A stretch of DNA of 64,000 nucleotides, taken from NCBI RefSeq assembly GCF_030272615.1, contig NC_081409.1, positions 240,713,832-240,777,831 of the forward strand. Reading direction: 5' to 3'. Below the pieces are notes generated by a model, which was not told where the DNA came from, searched no databases, and saw nothing but the letters and a program-made list of their open reading frames with translations. How positions within the stretch are numbered: position 1 is the stretch's first letter; every line of letters begins with the position of its first letter. The position numbers were made by a program, and so were the translations under genes. This DNA comes from Cryptomeria japonica. Lineage: Eukaryota > Streptophyta > Pinopsida > Cupressales > Cupressaceae. This document shows, in pieces, positions 1 through 9,346 of this stretch.

Positions 1-1212
1 ATCAATTACTAACATTAGAAAACCCCCATATTTTTAGATAATAAAATCATGGTAAGATCAAGATTTTAAAAATATATAAATTAAAAGAATTTAAAGATTC
101 TATAAAAAAGATTTCTAAGGCTATTATTTTCTATTTTAAAAATAGACTTATGAATTTAAAATAAAATATTACTATATAAATAAAATAAATATATCAAAAT
201 ATATAAATATAAATTATAAACTAATTTTGGAGAGGATTTTTTTAACAATTTAATAATATTTTCTACTATTTTCTACCAATTTAAAATAAAATATCTATTA
301 ATTCTTTTTCATATAAAATTAAACTAATTTCTTTAACCAACCGTAGAAAAAAATTTAAATCCATCCTCATGAGACCATTACATGATCTTCTAAGGGAATT
401 TGACTTTTCGGTTGGTCAAAAGTACTGCCTTTTCAATAAAGGGCATCCATGATACACCATAAATTTAACTTAGTCTTGTAGTATTTTGTGGAATTGGAAT
501 TACATTCAAAATTAGATATGTGAACAAATGGACTTAAGTTTTTAAAGAGTATTGGATCTCAACCTTGTGCGCGACATCAATTATTGGCCTTACTTAATGA
601 GACAAACAATTTGATTGTTGCCCAAATTTTTCCTTCCTTAATAAAATATATAGAATGGTAAAACCTAAAGCCTAAAACTTTGAGTGTCATGAATTTGCAA
701 AATTTACTTGGAGAATTGGTGGTCAGATCAAAACCTCATCTATTTTCCGCCCAATGTTGTGTTGGTGAGTTTTTATTTTGTTAAATTTCACTGTATATCT
801 TTGACAAGCTCTCAAAAATTTAGCACGAGATTGATGTTTTAAAGATGAAAAAATAGAGAGTGAGACCCACGTTTGGATGATGAATCTAGGGCTCAGAATC
901 ATTTATAGTAGCGGCTGACGAGAAATAAAAAAATTACGCAGAAATCGGGTCTTTATCAATATCATTTATCACTGCCGTGTTTTTTGCCCAATTAACTCTT
1001 AATAAATCATGTCTTTGATTAAAAATACATGATCTTTTGGGTATGTAATCATGAAATCTTTGGCAAAATCAAAGAGATGGGTTGGATGAGAGCACAATGT
1101 ATATTTTATGCCTTTTATTAATTGATTTATATACGCTTTGTTTAAATGATATGTTATGTTGTACATTTCATTAATTTATTTATCAGTCTGTTAGGTCTTT
1201 TAGTTTGTCTAC
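1..1212. other. AT-rich intergenic DNA, no gene seen
   Basis: This stretch is AT-rich with short runs of A and T and stop codons in all frames. I see no protein motif, RNA gene or clear repeat in it. Confidence 0.6.
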
Positions 1213-1344
1213 TGCACTTTTATTTCCATTTCAATGTCTCACGCACAACAACCTCTTGCACTTTTATTTCCATTTCAACGTCTCACGCACAACAACCTCT
1301 TGCACTTTTATTTCCATTTCAATGTCTCACGCACAACAACCTCT
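1213..1344. repeat. 44-bp tandem repeat, three copies
   Basis: Three head-to-tail copies of a 44-bp unit (1213-1256, 1257-1300, 1301-1344) begin with TGCACTTTTATTTCC. They are identical except for one C/T difference in the middle copy (CAACG against CAATG). Because 44 is not a multiple of three, the array opens short reading frames in more than one frame. I treat these as by-products of the repeat, not genes. Confidence 0.95.
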
Positions 1345-1419
1345 ACGAGTGTATTTAGTTGTTCTACTTTCAACGCATATTTTTGACCCGCAACTAAATA
1401 TTGATTACAGCATAACATC

Positions 1420-2254
1420 ATATTGCAGATGTTATATGATTTTTGGTTCAATAGTAATAATATTTTAGGGTTAGTAATATTAGATATATACTCTTTTAGA
1501 ATTTGTTATTTTGGGTGGAATTATTTATATACGATTTTGTTTACTGAAGTTTTATATTTAAGGTTTTTGTGTAAATGTATACAAAATATTGTTCTTCACA
1601 TATATTATATTTCTTTTGATTTTGATATAGTTTTAAATGTTTAATTTTGTTGTTAGGGTACCTCCAGCGATTCTTATTGTAAGTTAATGTTTTATATTAT
1701 TTTGTATCCCCTTTTTATTATTTAATTGCAGATAGTTTATTCTCAAATAAGTTTGGATGCATATAGTTTTAGGGTTGATTATATATGATTCTTGTTTACT
1801 GAAGTTTTTTACGGTTTTATCGATAGGGTTTTCTCTCCCTTGTGAAAATTATTAAGCATATAGTTTTACCTCCAACATATAGTAATAATATTTCAGGGTT
1901 AGTAATTTTACATATATATTCTTTTAGAATTTGCTATTTTGGGTGGAATTATTTATATACAATTTTGCTGGTTGAGGAATTTAGATTTTAGGGTTTTGAT
2001 ATGCATATTCTATATCAGGGAAATATATAAATTATGGCATAGTATAATATTGTTGCTAATATATGATTTTTGCAATGGTATTATAGTTTTAGGGCTGATT
2101 ATATATGATTCTTGTTTATTGAAGTTTTTTACGGTTTTACCGATAGGGTTTTCTCTCCCTTTGTGAAATTTATTAATAAATATAAAGTTATTAGCATATA
2201 GCTTTACCTCCAACATCATGTTGCAGATGTTATATGATTTTTGGTGATAGTAAT
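1420..2254. repeat. Internally duplicated AT-rich repeat, left part
   Basis: Blocks recur here in tandem-like order. TTTTGGGTGGAATTATTTAT appears near 1510 and 1938, and again near 4193. ACGGTTTTA followed by GATAGGGTTTTCTCTCCC appears near 1811 and 2132. A block around TTGTTAGGGTACCTCCA near 1650 recurs near 4482. The family is therefore split, with its remainder at 4134-4740 beyond a 1.9-kb insertion. No coding capacity is recognised. Confidence 0.7.
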
Positions 2255-3056
2255 TGATGCTCTGCAAAAAGGATTAGAAAATCTGTTTGATGGCAACACA
2301 CACAAGAGCACAAGAAACAAACGTTAGTGTTAGCAACAAAAGATTATCCTAAACAGGCATATCAAGAGAGATTTTAAGCATGAAATAGAAAGCATATAAA
2401 CATAGAATAAAATAGCTAATCAAGATGCTCATAGTTGCTCCTCCCTTGTTCCTCTCGTCTCCAAGTCCCAAATGAGTGTAGCTCTCAGCTTTTAGCACTA
2501 GCCATGGATGCCATATGGAGATTCAAGATAGTTGAATATGATAAACAAATGCTATGCAAGAGTAGATAGTGATGCTATGAAAAAGCTCTATGCTAATGCC
2601 AATATAACAACAATACTCTAATGCTTTTCTTTTTTGCTTGAGGAGAAGGGTTCTATTTATAGAAGAAATGGGGAAATGAAGGGTTAAGATTGAATGGTTT
2701 AATCAAGGGCCAAGTTTGAAAGTTGGGGATCCATGTGCACAATTGGCACCAATAAAATGGTGACAAGTGTCAACATAGGATTGGGTTGAGAGAAGAGGTT
2801 GGAGGCATTAAAGGCCTGAGAAGACCTCATGGTTATCTAGAGGCTAAGGGTCAAGTCCAAATTAAGATTACCCACTGGATTAAGAGTTAATCCAAGGATA
2901 AACCTTTGTGCAAATGTTTAAGAGATAATCATGGTCAAAGCATTAATGGCCTGATGAGACCTTTGGGTTGGGTAGAGATTGAGTCAAAACAAATGTTTTA
3001 ACCACGTGGGAGGGTTTGAGGTAACCATTAATGGTTATTGGAGACTTTGGGGATTA

Positions 3057-3160
3057 AGTGGTTGAAGGTTGAAAGCCTTCAATGGTTATCAAAGACTTTG
3101 AGCCATTTAGTGGTTGAAGGTTGAAAGCCTTTAATGGTTATCAAAGACCTTGAGGGTTTG
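3057..3160. repeat. 52-bp tandem duplication
   Basis: A unit beginning AGTGGTTGAAGGTTGAAAGCC at 3057 repeats at 3109 with minor changes. A related partial copy (AACCATTAATGGTTATTGG) lies just upstream. The array lies inside the 2255-4133 insertion. Confidence 0.75.
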
Positions 3161-3572
3161 AGAAGTGACTTCCCTTTTGCTTAGGAATGTGACAAAGTTT
3201 AGAGAAGGGGTTAGGTTATTTAGAAGTGATTAGAAAATTCTAGAAGGGGTTTAGGCATGCAAGTGGATTTTGTAGGAAGATGCAAGTGGGAGAAATTTTG
3301 GTATTTTCAATTAAAATAAAATCATTTATTTCAATTAAATGGTGTAATTTGCATTTGGATAAATATTCAAATAAATATTAATTTATTTAAATGAGAAAAA
3401 TGAAGATAAAGCATTAAAATGCTTGAAGACTTTGAGGGAAACCATTAAAGGCTTGAAGACTTTAAGGAAAACCATTAAAGTCTTAAGAAGACTATAGAAG
3501 GAAGTCATCAAGTTTGAAAACTTTAAAGCCATCAAGTTTGAATACTTTAAGGGAAACCATTAAAGGTTTCAA

Positions 3573-3835
3573 GTGGGTGAGGATAAATAGGATTTTAAAT
3601 AAATAATTTATTGAAAATAGTTGTGCAACTTGCTTTTGTAGGAAAATACAAGTGGGTGGAGGATAAAGGTGATTTAAATAAATTATTTATTTAAAATAAT
3701 TGTGCAACTTGCATTTGTAGGAAAATACAAGTGGGTGGAGGATAAAGGTGATTTAAATAAATTATTTATTTAAAATAATTGTGCAACTTGCATTTGTAGG
3801 AAAATACAAGTGGGTGGAGGATAAAGGTGATTTAA
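3573..3835. repeat. 79-bp tandem repeat, about 3.3 copies
   Basis: Units start with GTGGGTGGAGGATAAAGG near 3573 (diverged first copy), 3652, 3731 and 3810. The copies at 3652 and 3731 are almost identical. Each holds TTGTGCAACTTGC followed by TTTGTAGGAAAATACAA. The array is AT-rich, non-coding and inside the 2255-4133 insertion. Confidence 0.9.
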
Positions 3836-4133
3836 ATAAATGTTAATTTATTTAAATGTGAGAGGTGGGATTTTGGGGGATTTAAATAAATATTAATTTA
3901 TTTAAATGTGAGAGAGTATTTAAATAAATAAATATGATTTATTTATTTAATTAATTGTTTGAATTTGGTTAAGTGAATTAAATCAAATAAATTGAATAAT
4001 TTATTTAATTAATAGGAGAAGAGGGTTAAGATGAATTAATTAAATATTAATTTAATTAATTCATTAATTGATGGTTAAATAATCAAATAAATACTAAGTA
4101 TTCATTAAATTAAGTGGACAGATTTATGTGACT

Positions 4134-4740
4134 ATAGTAATAATATTTTAGGGTTAGTAATATTACAAATATACTCTTTTAGAATTTGCTAGTTTGGGTG
4201 GAATTATTTATATACGATTTTGTTGGTTGAGGAATTTAGATTTTAGGGTTTTGGTATGCATATTCTATATCAGCCAAATATATAAATTATGGCATAGAAT
4301 AATATTGTTGCTAAAATATGGTTTTTGCAATGGTATTATAGTTTTAGGGTTGATTATATATGATTCTTGTTTATTGAAGTTTTAAATTTAGGGTGTTTGT
4401 GTAAATGTATACAAAATATTGTTCTTGAAATATATTATATTTCTTTTAATTTTGATATAGTTTTAAATGTTTAATTTTGTTGTTAGGGTACCTCCAACCA
4501 TTCTTATTGTAAGTTAATGTTTTATATTATTTTTTGTATCCTAGTCTTATTATTTAATCTGCATATAGTTTATTCTCAAATAAGTTTGGATGCGTATAGT
4601 ACAATCTAAAGTTTAACTTATCCTTTATGTATACAGTTTGAAATGCTTTGAGTTATTTGGTTTTATGGTTTTACCGATAGGTTTTCTCACCCTCTGTGAA
4701 AATTATTATTAAATCTAAAGTTATTAGAATATAATTTTAC
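4134..4740. repeat. Internally duplicated AT-rich repeat, right part
   Basis: This continues the repeat family of 1420-2254. The shared landmarks TAGGGTTAGTAATATTA, GGTGGAATTATTTATATACG and TTGTTAGGGTACCTCCAACC appear in the same order as near 1468-1670. The small open frames here mirror those of the left copy, as expected of duplicated DNA. Confidence 0.7.
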
Positions 4741-5124
4741 CTCCTTACGATAAAGATATAATTTAATGAGTAAACCCTTCCATGTGAATAAAAAAGGAAT
4801 GTCTTTAAAAAAAGCTTAGATGCAAATTGTCAAGGGTTGTATCTACAACATTATTCTTTTATCTTCTATTTACAATTATTTTAAACTTTTAGTTATATGC
4901 ATTCTTGTCTACACTACAATCTCTATAGACCATAATACCAATTTTCCTTTTAGAATTTTGTCGAAAAAAAAAGTTCACGGGCCTCGGCTAGGCTTCCAAA
5001 TAAAATCTATCCCGTGATTACTTTATAGAAATCTATAATCGAAATAATCTCTCCTGTGATTACTTTATAGAAATCCATAATCTCTCCCATGAAATAAGCT
5101 AATAAAATTTATAACAAACTTGAC

Positions 5125-6195
5125 AGTTGGATAGAAATAACTCTTGTGCCTGAATCGATAATAACCCCCTGCGAAGATGACCCTTTTATTCCAAAAAACC
5201 ATTTCTCATTCATGCCTATTAATGAAATACTTGAGCAAAGTAATAATTCAATCATCGATGTTATTGGTGTTGTTATCTGTGTAGAACCAAGCTCTACAAT
5301 TAGAAGAAGAAATAGAATAGAGGTTATGAGGCATACTATAAAGCTACTGGATATGTATCGAACAACAATAGAAGTTACAATATGGGGATCACCATCTGAG
5401 AAAGAAGGTGTCCAGCTACAACAAAAATACTACCTTCAAGAGACTACAATCCTAGCAATCAAGAGTGGATGTGTTTGTGAATATAATGAAAAAGTATTGA
5501 GCACATCAAGCAATACACACCTAATTCTAAACCCAACGATAGTTGAAGCTGAAAAATTGAGAACTTGGTTTGACCAAAATGTAAGTGACATGCATGAAAC
5601 TTTGGTTAAGTATGTTGGATTACCTCCACCAATTGCATAGAAGATAATCAACGACATCCGACAAGAAGTGGAGCATATAGTTCAACCTCATCATTGCATA
5701 CTAAAGGCAACAACCGTACACATTAAAATAGAATCATTCTGCTATCCATCATGCTCCAATCAGATAAATGGAAAAGAGTGCAAGAAACGATTAATTCAAA
5801 ATGGAGAGTTAAATTGGTATTGATCTAAATGTGACACGACACTCGCAGAATGTGCTTATAGATATATAGTTCAGATACAATTAGAAGACCATACAGATAC
5901 ATTGTGGGTTATAACATTTGATGAAGGAGCAACACAACTACTGGGCATGCCTGCTGAAACCTTGTATAAGCTACAGTTCGACCCAGATGCAGAAAGTGGT
6001 ACTGAGGAAGTAATAAAGTCTCTGCTAAACAAACAATACCTCTTCAGATTGACGTGCAAAAAGGAAAAATATAACAAAGAGGAACGATTGAAAGCAACAA
6101 TTACTAAGGTAGAGCAAGTAGATTTTGTCGTAGAAAGCAATACCTTACTTGAATTGATCAAAGCAATGAATGATGAAATAGGAGCTGAGGAATGA
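5125..6195 (+). pseudogene. RPA1-like single-strand DNA-binding protein, Helitron type, broken
   Basis: The plus-strand frame matches the large subunit of replication protein A from the second OB-fold to the C-terminal zinc OB-fold. Landmarks are NHFSFMPINEI, DVIGVVICVEPSSTIRRR and LILNPTIVEAEKLRTWF, then CKK, SKC and ECAYRY in the zinc region, and VDFVVESNTLL at the end. No ATG opens the frame. It is open from near a splice-acceptor-like ACTTGACAG, so an upstream exon is possible. Two in-frame stops break it: TAG at 5638-5640 and TGA near 5821. The TGA occupies a position where the family has a zinc-binding cysteine. RPA coats single-stranded DNA in the nucleus. Its place beside a Rep/helicase fragment points to a Helitron gene rather than the host RPA1. 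Confidence 0.8.
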
Positions 6196-6199
6196 ATTG

Positions 6200-6790
6200 A
6201 TACGTAGGTCGTGTCTGTAAAATACAACTATAGAATAGATAACGAGGTCCTCTTCTTGTAAATATTATGAGGACAAGTTTGTACAATGATTGTCAATTTT
6301 TCATGAAAAACAAAAGAAGATGTATTCGTATACAATATGTATATTGAAGAATTTTGATGTAAAAAGTCTGTGTGCACGACCTTGTAAAAAAAATGACATG
6401 TATACATATGTAATTATATATTTGTTAAATATTGTAGGTGTTACTCAATAGCATGCCTTTTCCCAAATATTTAAATCCATTTCTTGCTCATTAGACTCGT
6501 ATAAATAGATATATGATACATTTAGCACTTTCAGTACATACAAATGTAAATATATATTTGGTAATGTTGTAAGTGTTACTCATAGCATACCTTCTCGCAA
6601 ATATCCGATTCTATATTTTGTTCATTAAACTTGTATGAATAGATATATGACACACTTAACACTTTCAATTATTTTCCTTTACGTGTATTGTATTAATACC
6701 ATTGCCCATTCATTCATAATTTTTGATTGCTTGACTGTCAGCTATCTAACCCCAAAATTTGTATATCAATAACAAACACTGAATTTGTTT
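6200..6790. repeat. Non-coding spacer with an imperfect ~135-bp duplication
   Basis: Between the two Helitron genes the DNA is AT-rich. A stretch near 6405-6535 is repeated imperfectly at about 6540-6670: TTACTCAATAGCATGCC near 6441 against TTACTCATAGCATACC near 6576, each followed by AATAGATATATGA and ACTTTCA. A pyrimidine-rich run ending TTTGTTTACAG comes directly before the next ATG and looks like a splice acceptor. Confidence 0.55.
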
Positions 6791-6794
6791 ACAG

Positions 6795-7412
6795 ATGGCT
6801 GACTGTAATAGTGAAAAGAGGCAACTTAGCCCGAGGCAAATAGAAATAAGAAGAGAGAAAAGCCGGAAAAGAAGCCAAGATTATTATGCACAACACAAAG
6901 AACAAATAGTAGCACATAGGCACCTCAAAAGAGAAGAGCTAACTACCCAACACCAACAACAAATACTACACATGCCTACATTCAGGAATAATCCTATCTT
7001 TGCAATGGCATTGAAGAAATTTTGTCAAATAATAGACACAATAGCTAGCCTACGAATATGCAGTGTGTGTAAGGAGTCCAACCCAGGCATGCTCTTTTGT
7101 TCGTCAAACCTTGCTACCACTTTTTGAAGGTGCTTTAATGAAAAAGGCCTGCATCGCTTCTCTGTAGCCAATAACATGGATCCTGGAGAGAAGCCAATAG
7201 TCCTAAAAAAGCTAACTTCGATAGAAGAAATGCTTATTGCTAGAGTAAATCTTGTCTTGCAAGTGAATCATATAATTGGAGGTCAATACAAGTATAGTGG
7301 ACATACATTCAACTTCCCACATGACATAAAAAGTATAGTAAAAGAGCTTCCGCGAAGAGTTTCTGACTTAGATGTACTTATAATACGTCGATTAAATACT
7401 CAAGGTCAATAG
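6795..7412 (+). pseudogene. Helitron Rep/helicase, N-terminal fragment, broken
   Basis: The frame starts at an ATG right after an acceptor-like CAG. It has a basic N-terminus (QIEIRREKSRKRSQDYY), a cysteine motif (CSVCKES), then HRFSVANNMDPGEKP, LTSIEEMLIARV, GGQYKYSGHTFNFPHDI and ELPRRVSDLDVLIIRR. This order is typical of the N-terminal region of plant Helitron helicase-like proteins, where a CxxC pair is followed by the NNMDPG and EEMLIARV blocks. A TGA at 7125-7127 interrupts the second cysteine pair, and the frame ends at TAG 7410-7412. The Rep HUH nuclease and the helicase are absent. The complete protein drives rolling-circle transposition, so this copy cannot be functional. Confidence 0.85.
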
Positions 7413-7475
7413 ATTGAGTGGTATGCATTCTTTTCTATAATTTTAGGAGTTGAAGTCAAGGATTGAGGTGTATAC

Positions 7476-8291
7476 TGTTAATTTAGTGATCAAATTTACA
7501 AGAATGAACAGAAAAATGATAATACACAATAACAAGAAACAACACACACAACTAGAAGTGTACACAACACAAGTCTACCCTGGGAAAACCTCCCTCTTGG
7601 AGGAAAAACCTAGCATTAAGTGTCCCTGATTTGATTGATGTAAATCCAGTAACAATTACAACATTATCCTGCCTTAGGGCATAAATATAAAGACTTAGCT
7701 GATAAGGAATGGTGAACTTGTTGTCTGAATCAGAACTCGGCAGGTATATGATGATGCTCCAGTCTAAACCAGATTTGTAATCCCTTCACCAATAGTTGCA
7801 GATCTTCTAAGATATTCGTTGACCTTTAATGGTGATGCATTGACCTTCCAAGGTGTTTCGCTAACCTTCAGAAGTGGTTTGCTTGCCTTCAATGAGGATT
7901 CGCTAACCTCCAGAATGAGTGGGCAGATCTTGCAGAGTTAACTTCACATTGATGATGAAAATTGAGTGATGAATGCATACAAATGAATCTCTATTTATAT
8001 TTGGCATGAAGACCAATTCAAGTTGACTTCACCTTAAGGTTTGTGCCAAGACTTAATTACAATTATAGGGCTTACACGTTACCTTATGTCTTGCCCTATT
8101 TTGGCATCCTAATAATGATTAAGCTATATTGCAAGGGGAGTGCACCTATTTAGGGCCACGCGTTACATGAAGGGGTGTGTCCCTATGTTTGGTGAGCTTA
8201 ATGCATTTGGGCCTAGCCCTATAAGGATTCAGATGTTGCCTTAAGGCAATCCAAATCCATTTGTTTTCCTAACCTAGTTACAAAATCAACA
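7476..8291 (-). repeat. 3' LTR of the Copia element
   Basis: This 816-bp LTR aligns along its whole length with 14413-15207. Shared landmarks are CTACCCTGGGAAAACCTCCC, GCCTTAGGGCATAAATATAA and GGGGTGTGTCCCTA. It starts with TG, ends with CA, and its left flank is the TSD copy TATAC at 7471-7475. Confidence 0.92.
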
Positions 8292-8304
8292 CCCCCTCTT
8301 AACT
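8292..8304 (-). other. Polypurine tract of the Copia element
   Basis: On the minus strand AGTTAAGAGGGGG lies directly against the TG start of the 3' LTR. That is where the plus-strand DNA primer of an LTR retrotransposon is made. Confidence 0.75.
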
Positions 8305-8693
8305 AGGGAGGAAAATAAATACATAACCAAATTCACATGGACAAACCCATGGCATGAACATTTAAAAGGTTTAGGATTAGGGCCCAGCCCTAATAGTTCA
8401 ATCAATATACAATTCATGATTTGATCACACAATTACATTACAATGAACCTTTACATGATCTTCTCTAGCAATGCCTGTAGAGGATGAAGCCAATGCTTCA
8501 TAACTTTATACTTTCATGGGGACCCATATGTAACGCCATGATCTTTCATCATGCACATACACAGAGGATGACAGAGACCATTCCATATGCACACCTGCAA
8601 TAATTAATACTCAAGGAGATATATAACCATACAACATAAATCATGCACAACTGCAGAGGATACATAAGCTTCTTCACAGAGAAGAACAACCTG

Positions 8694-8880
8694 TCACCTT
8701 GCACACCGCATAGGGTGAACTCACCTTGCACTCCGCAGAGGGTGAGAGAAACCTGCCACCTTGCACGCCGCAGAGGGTGAGAGAAACCTACCACCTTGCA
8801 CTCCGCAGAGGGTGGACTCACCTTGCACTCCGCAGAGGGTGAGCGAGAACTACCACCTTGCACTCCGCAGAGGATGGATG
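8694..8880. repeat. Minisatellite, six copies of a CACCTTGCACTCCGCAGAGG unit
   Basis: Six copies of the 20-base core CACCTTGCACTCCGCAGAGG, separated by variable spacers such as GTGAGAGAAACCTGC, give periods of roughly 26 to 36 bp. The array lies between the PPT and the nested insertion of the Copia element. The 132-codon minus-strand open frame across it is a product of the repeat and shows no family resemblance. Confidence 0.88.
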
Positions 8881-8904
8881 ATACACCCAGTGTATCATGG
8901 TTAG

Positions 8905-9341
8905 TATCATCATAAAATAAACATTTTGCAATAATCAAGTAATACATTTAGACATATCAATTTCATTATCTGAAACACAATGATTAGAACTCAGCAAAAT
9001 AAAGAAATATCAAGAAAACATGAGGCTCCCTCTAAAACTCTATCTAATTGATAAATTCAAAATAAGGTTTCTGACCAAACCCAAATCTAACAAAATTAAC
9101 AATTGTATCTTTAATGAGGGAGAAGGTTTGAAAACTTATGTAGTCCTTCAAATTTTAGACTGATGGCAAGAGCTGAAGTGGACCTTCTTGCAGTAAGCTT
9201 GTAGACCTGAAAAATTTTCCCTCTAGAGTAGCTGAAAGGATTAGATTCCAACACATTATTACTGAAATAAACAATAAGATCAGAAAATCAACAAACCAAT
9301 AGATTAAAGGAGGAAATCATCTTCATGATTTTAAAGATATG
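8905..9341. other. 3' internal region of the Copia element, no coding seen
   Basis: This is unique sequence between the minisatellite and the nested insertion. Read on the minus strand it contains no recognisable RNase H or reverse transcriptase motif. That supports loss of pol from this element. Confidence 0.5.
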
Positions 9342-9346
9342 ATACT

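Larger units (their letters stand above)
2255..4133. mobile_element. 1.9-kb insertion flanked by an 8-bp direct repeat
   Basis: The AT-rich repeat is interrupted here. The flanks carry the same 8 bases, ATAGTAAT, at 2247-2254 and 4134-4141. Related uninterrupted copies near 1450 and 1880 read across this point without the insert. The inserted DNA has no recognisable ORF, no obvious terminal inverted repeat and no TG...CA pair of ends. It is rich in internal tandem repeats (see 3057-3160 and 3573-3835). An 8-bp duplication would fit a hAT-like or other non-autonomous element, but ATAGTAAT is low-complexity, so the exact edges could be off by a few bases. Confidence 0.5.
5006..7440 (+). mobile_element. 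Helitron remnant (RPA-like gene plus Rep/helicase fragment)
   Basis: Two decayed genes on the plus strand occur in a combination known from plant Helitrons: a single-strand DNA-binding RPA1-like gene, then the N-terminal part of the Rep/helicase. A 42-bp near-duplication containing GTGATTACTTTATAGAAATC (5006-5047 and 5048-5080) lies just upstream and could be near the left end. The Rep/helicase similarity stops near 7412, well before the replication-initiator and helicase motifs. The right part was lost before the Copia element landed at 7476. No terminal CTRR hairpin was found. Confidence 0.65.

Noticed and set aside
5146-6195. Host RPA1 gene
   Set aside because: Lack of introns, missing N-terminal domains, two stops and a Helitron Rep/helicase neighbour favour a transposon-borne copy.
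8549-8947. 132-codon minus-strand ORF with repeated CGVQG
   Set aside because: It is produced by a minisatellite in the Copia interior.
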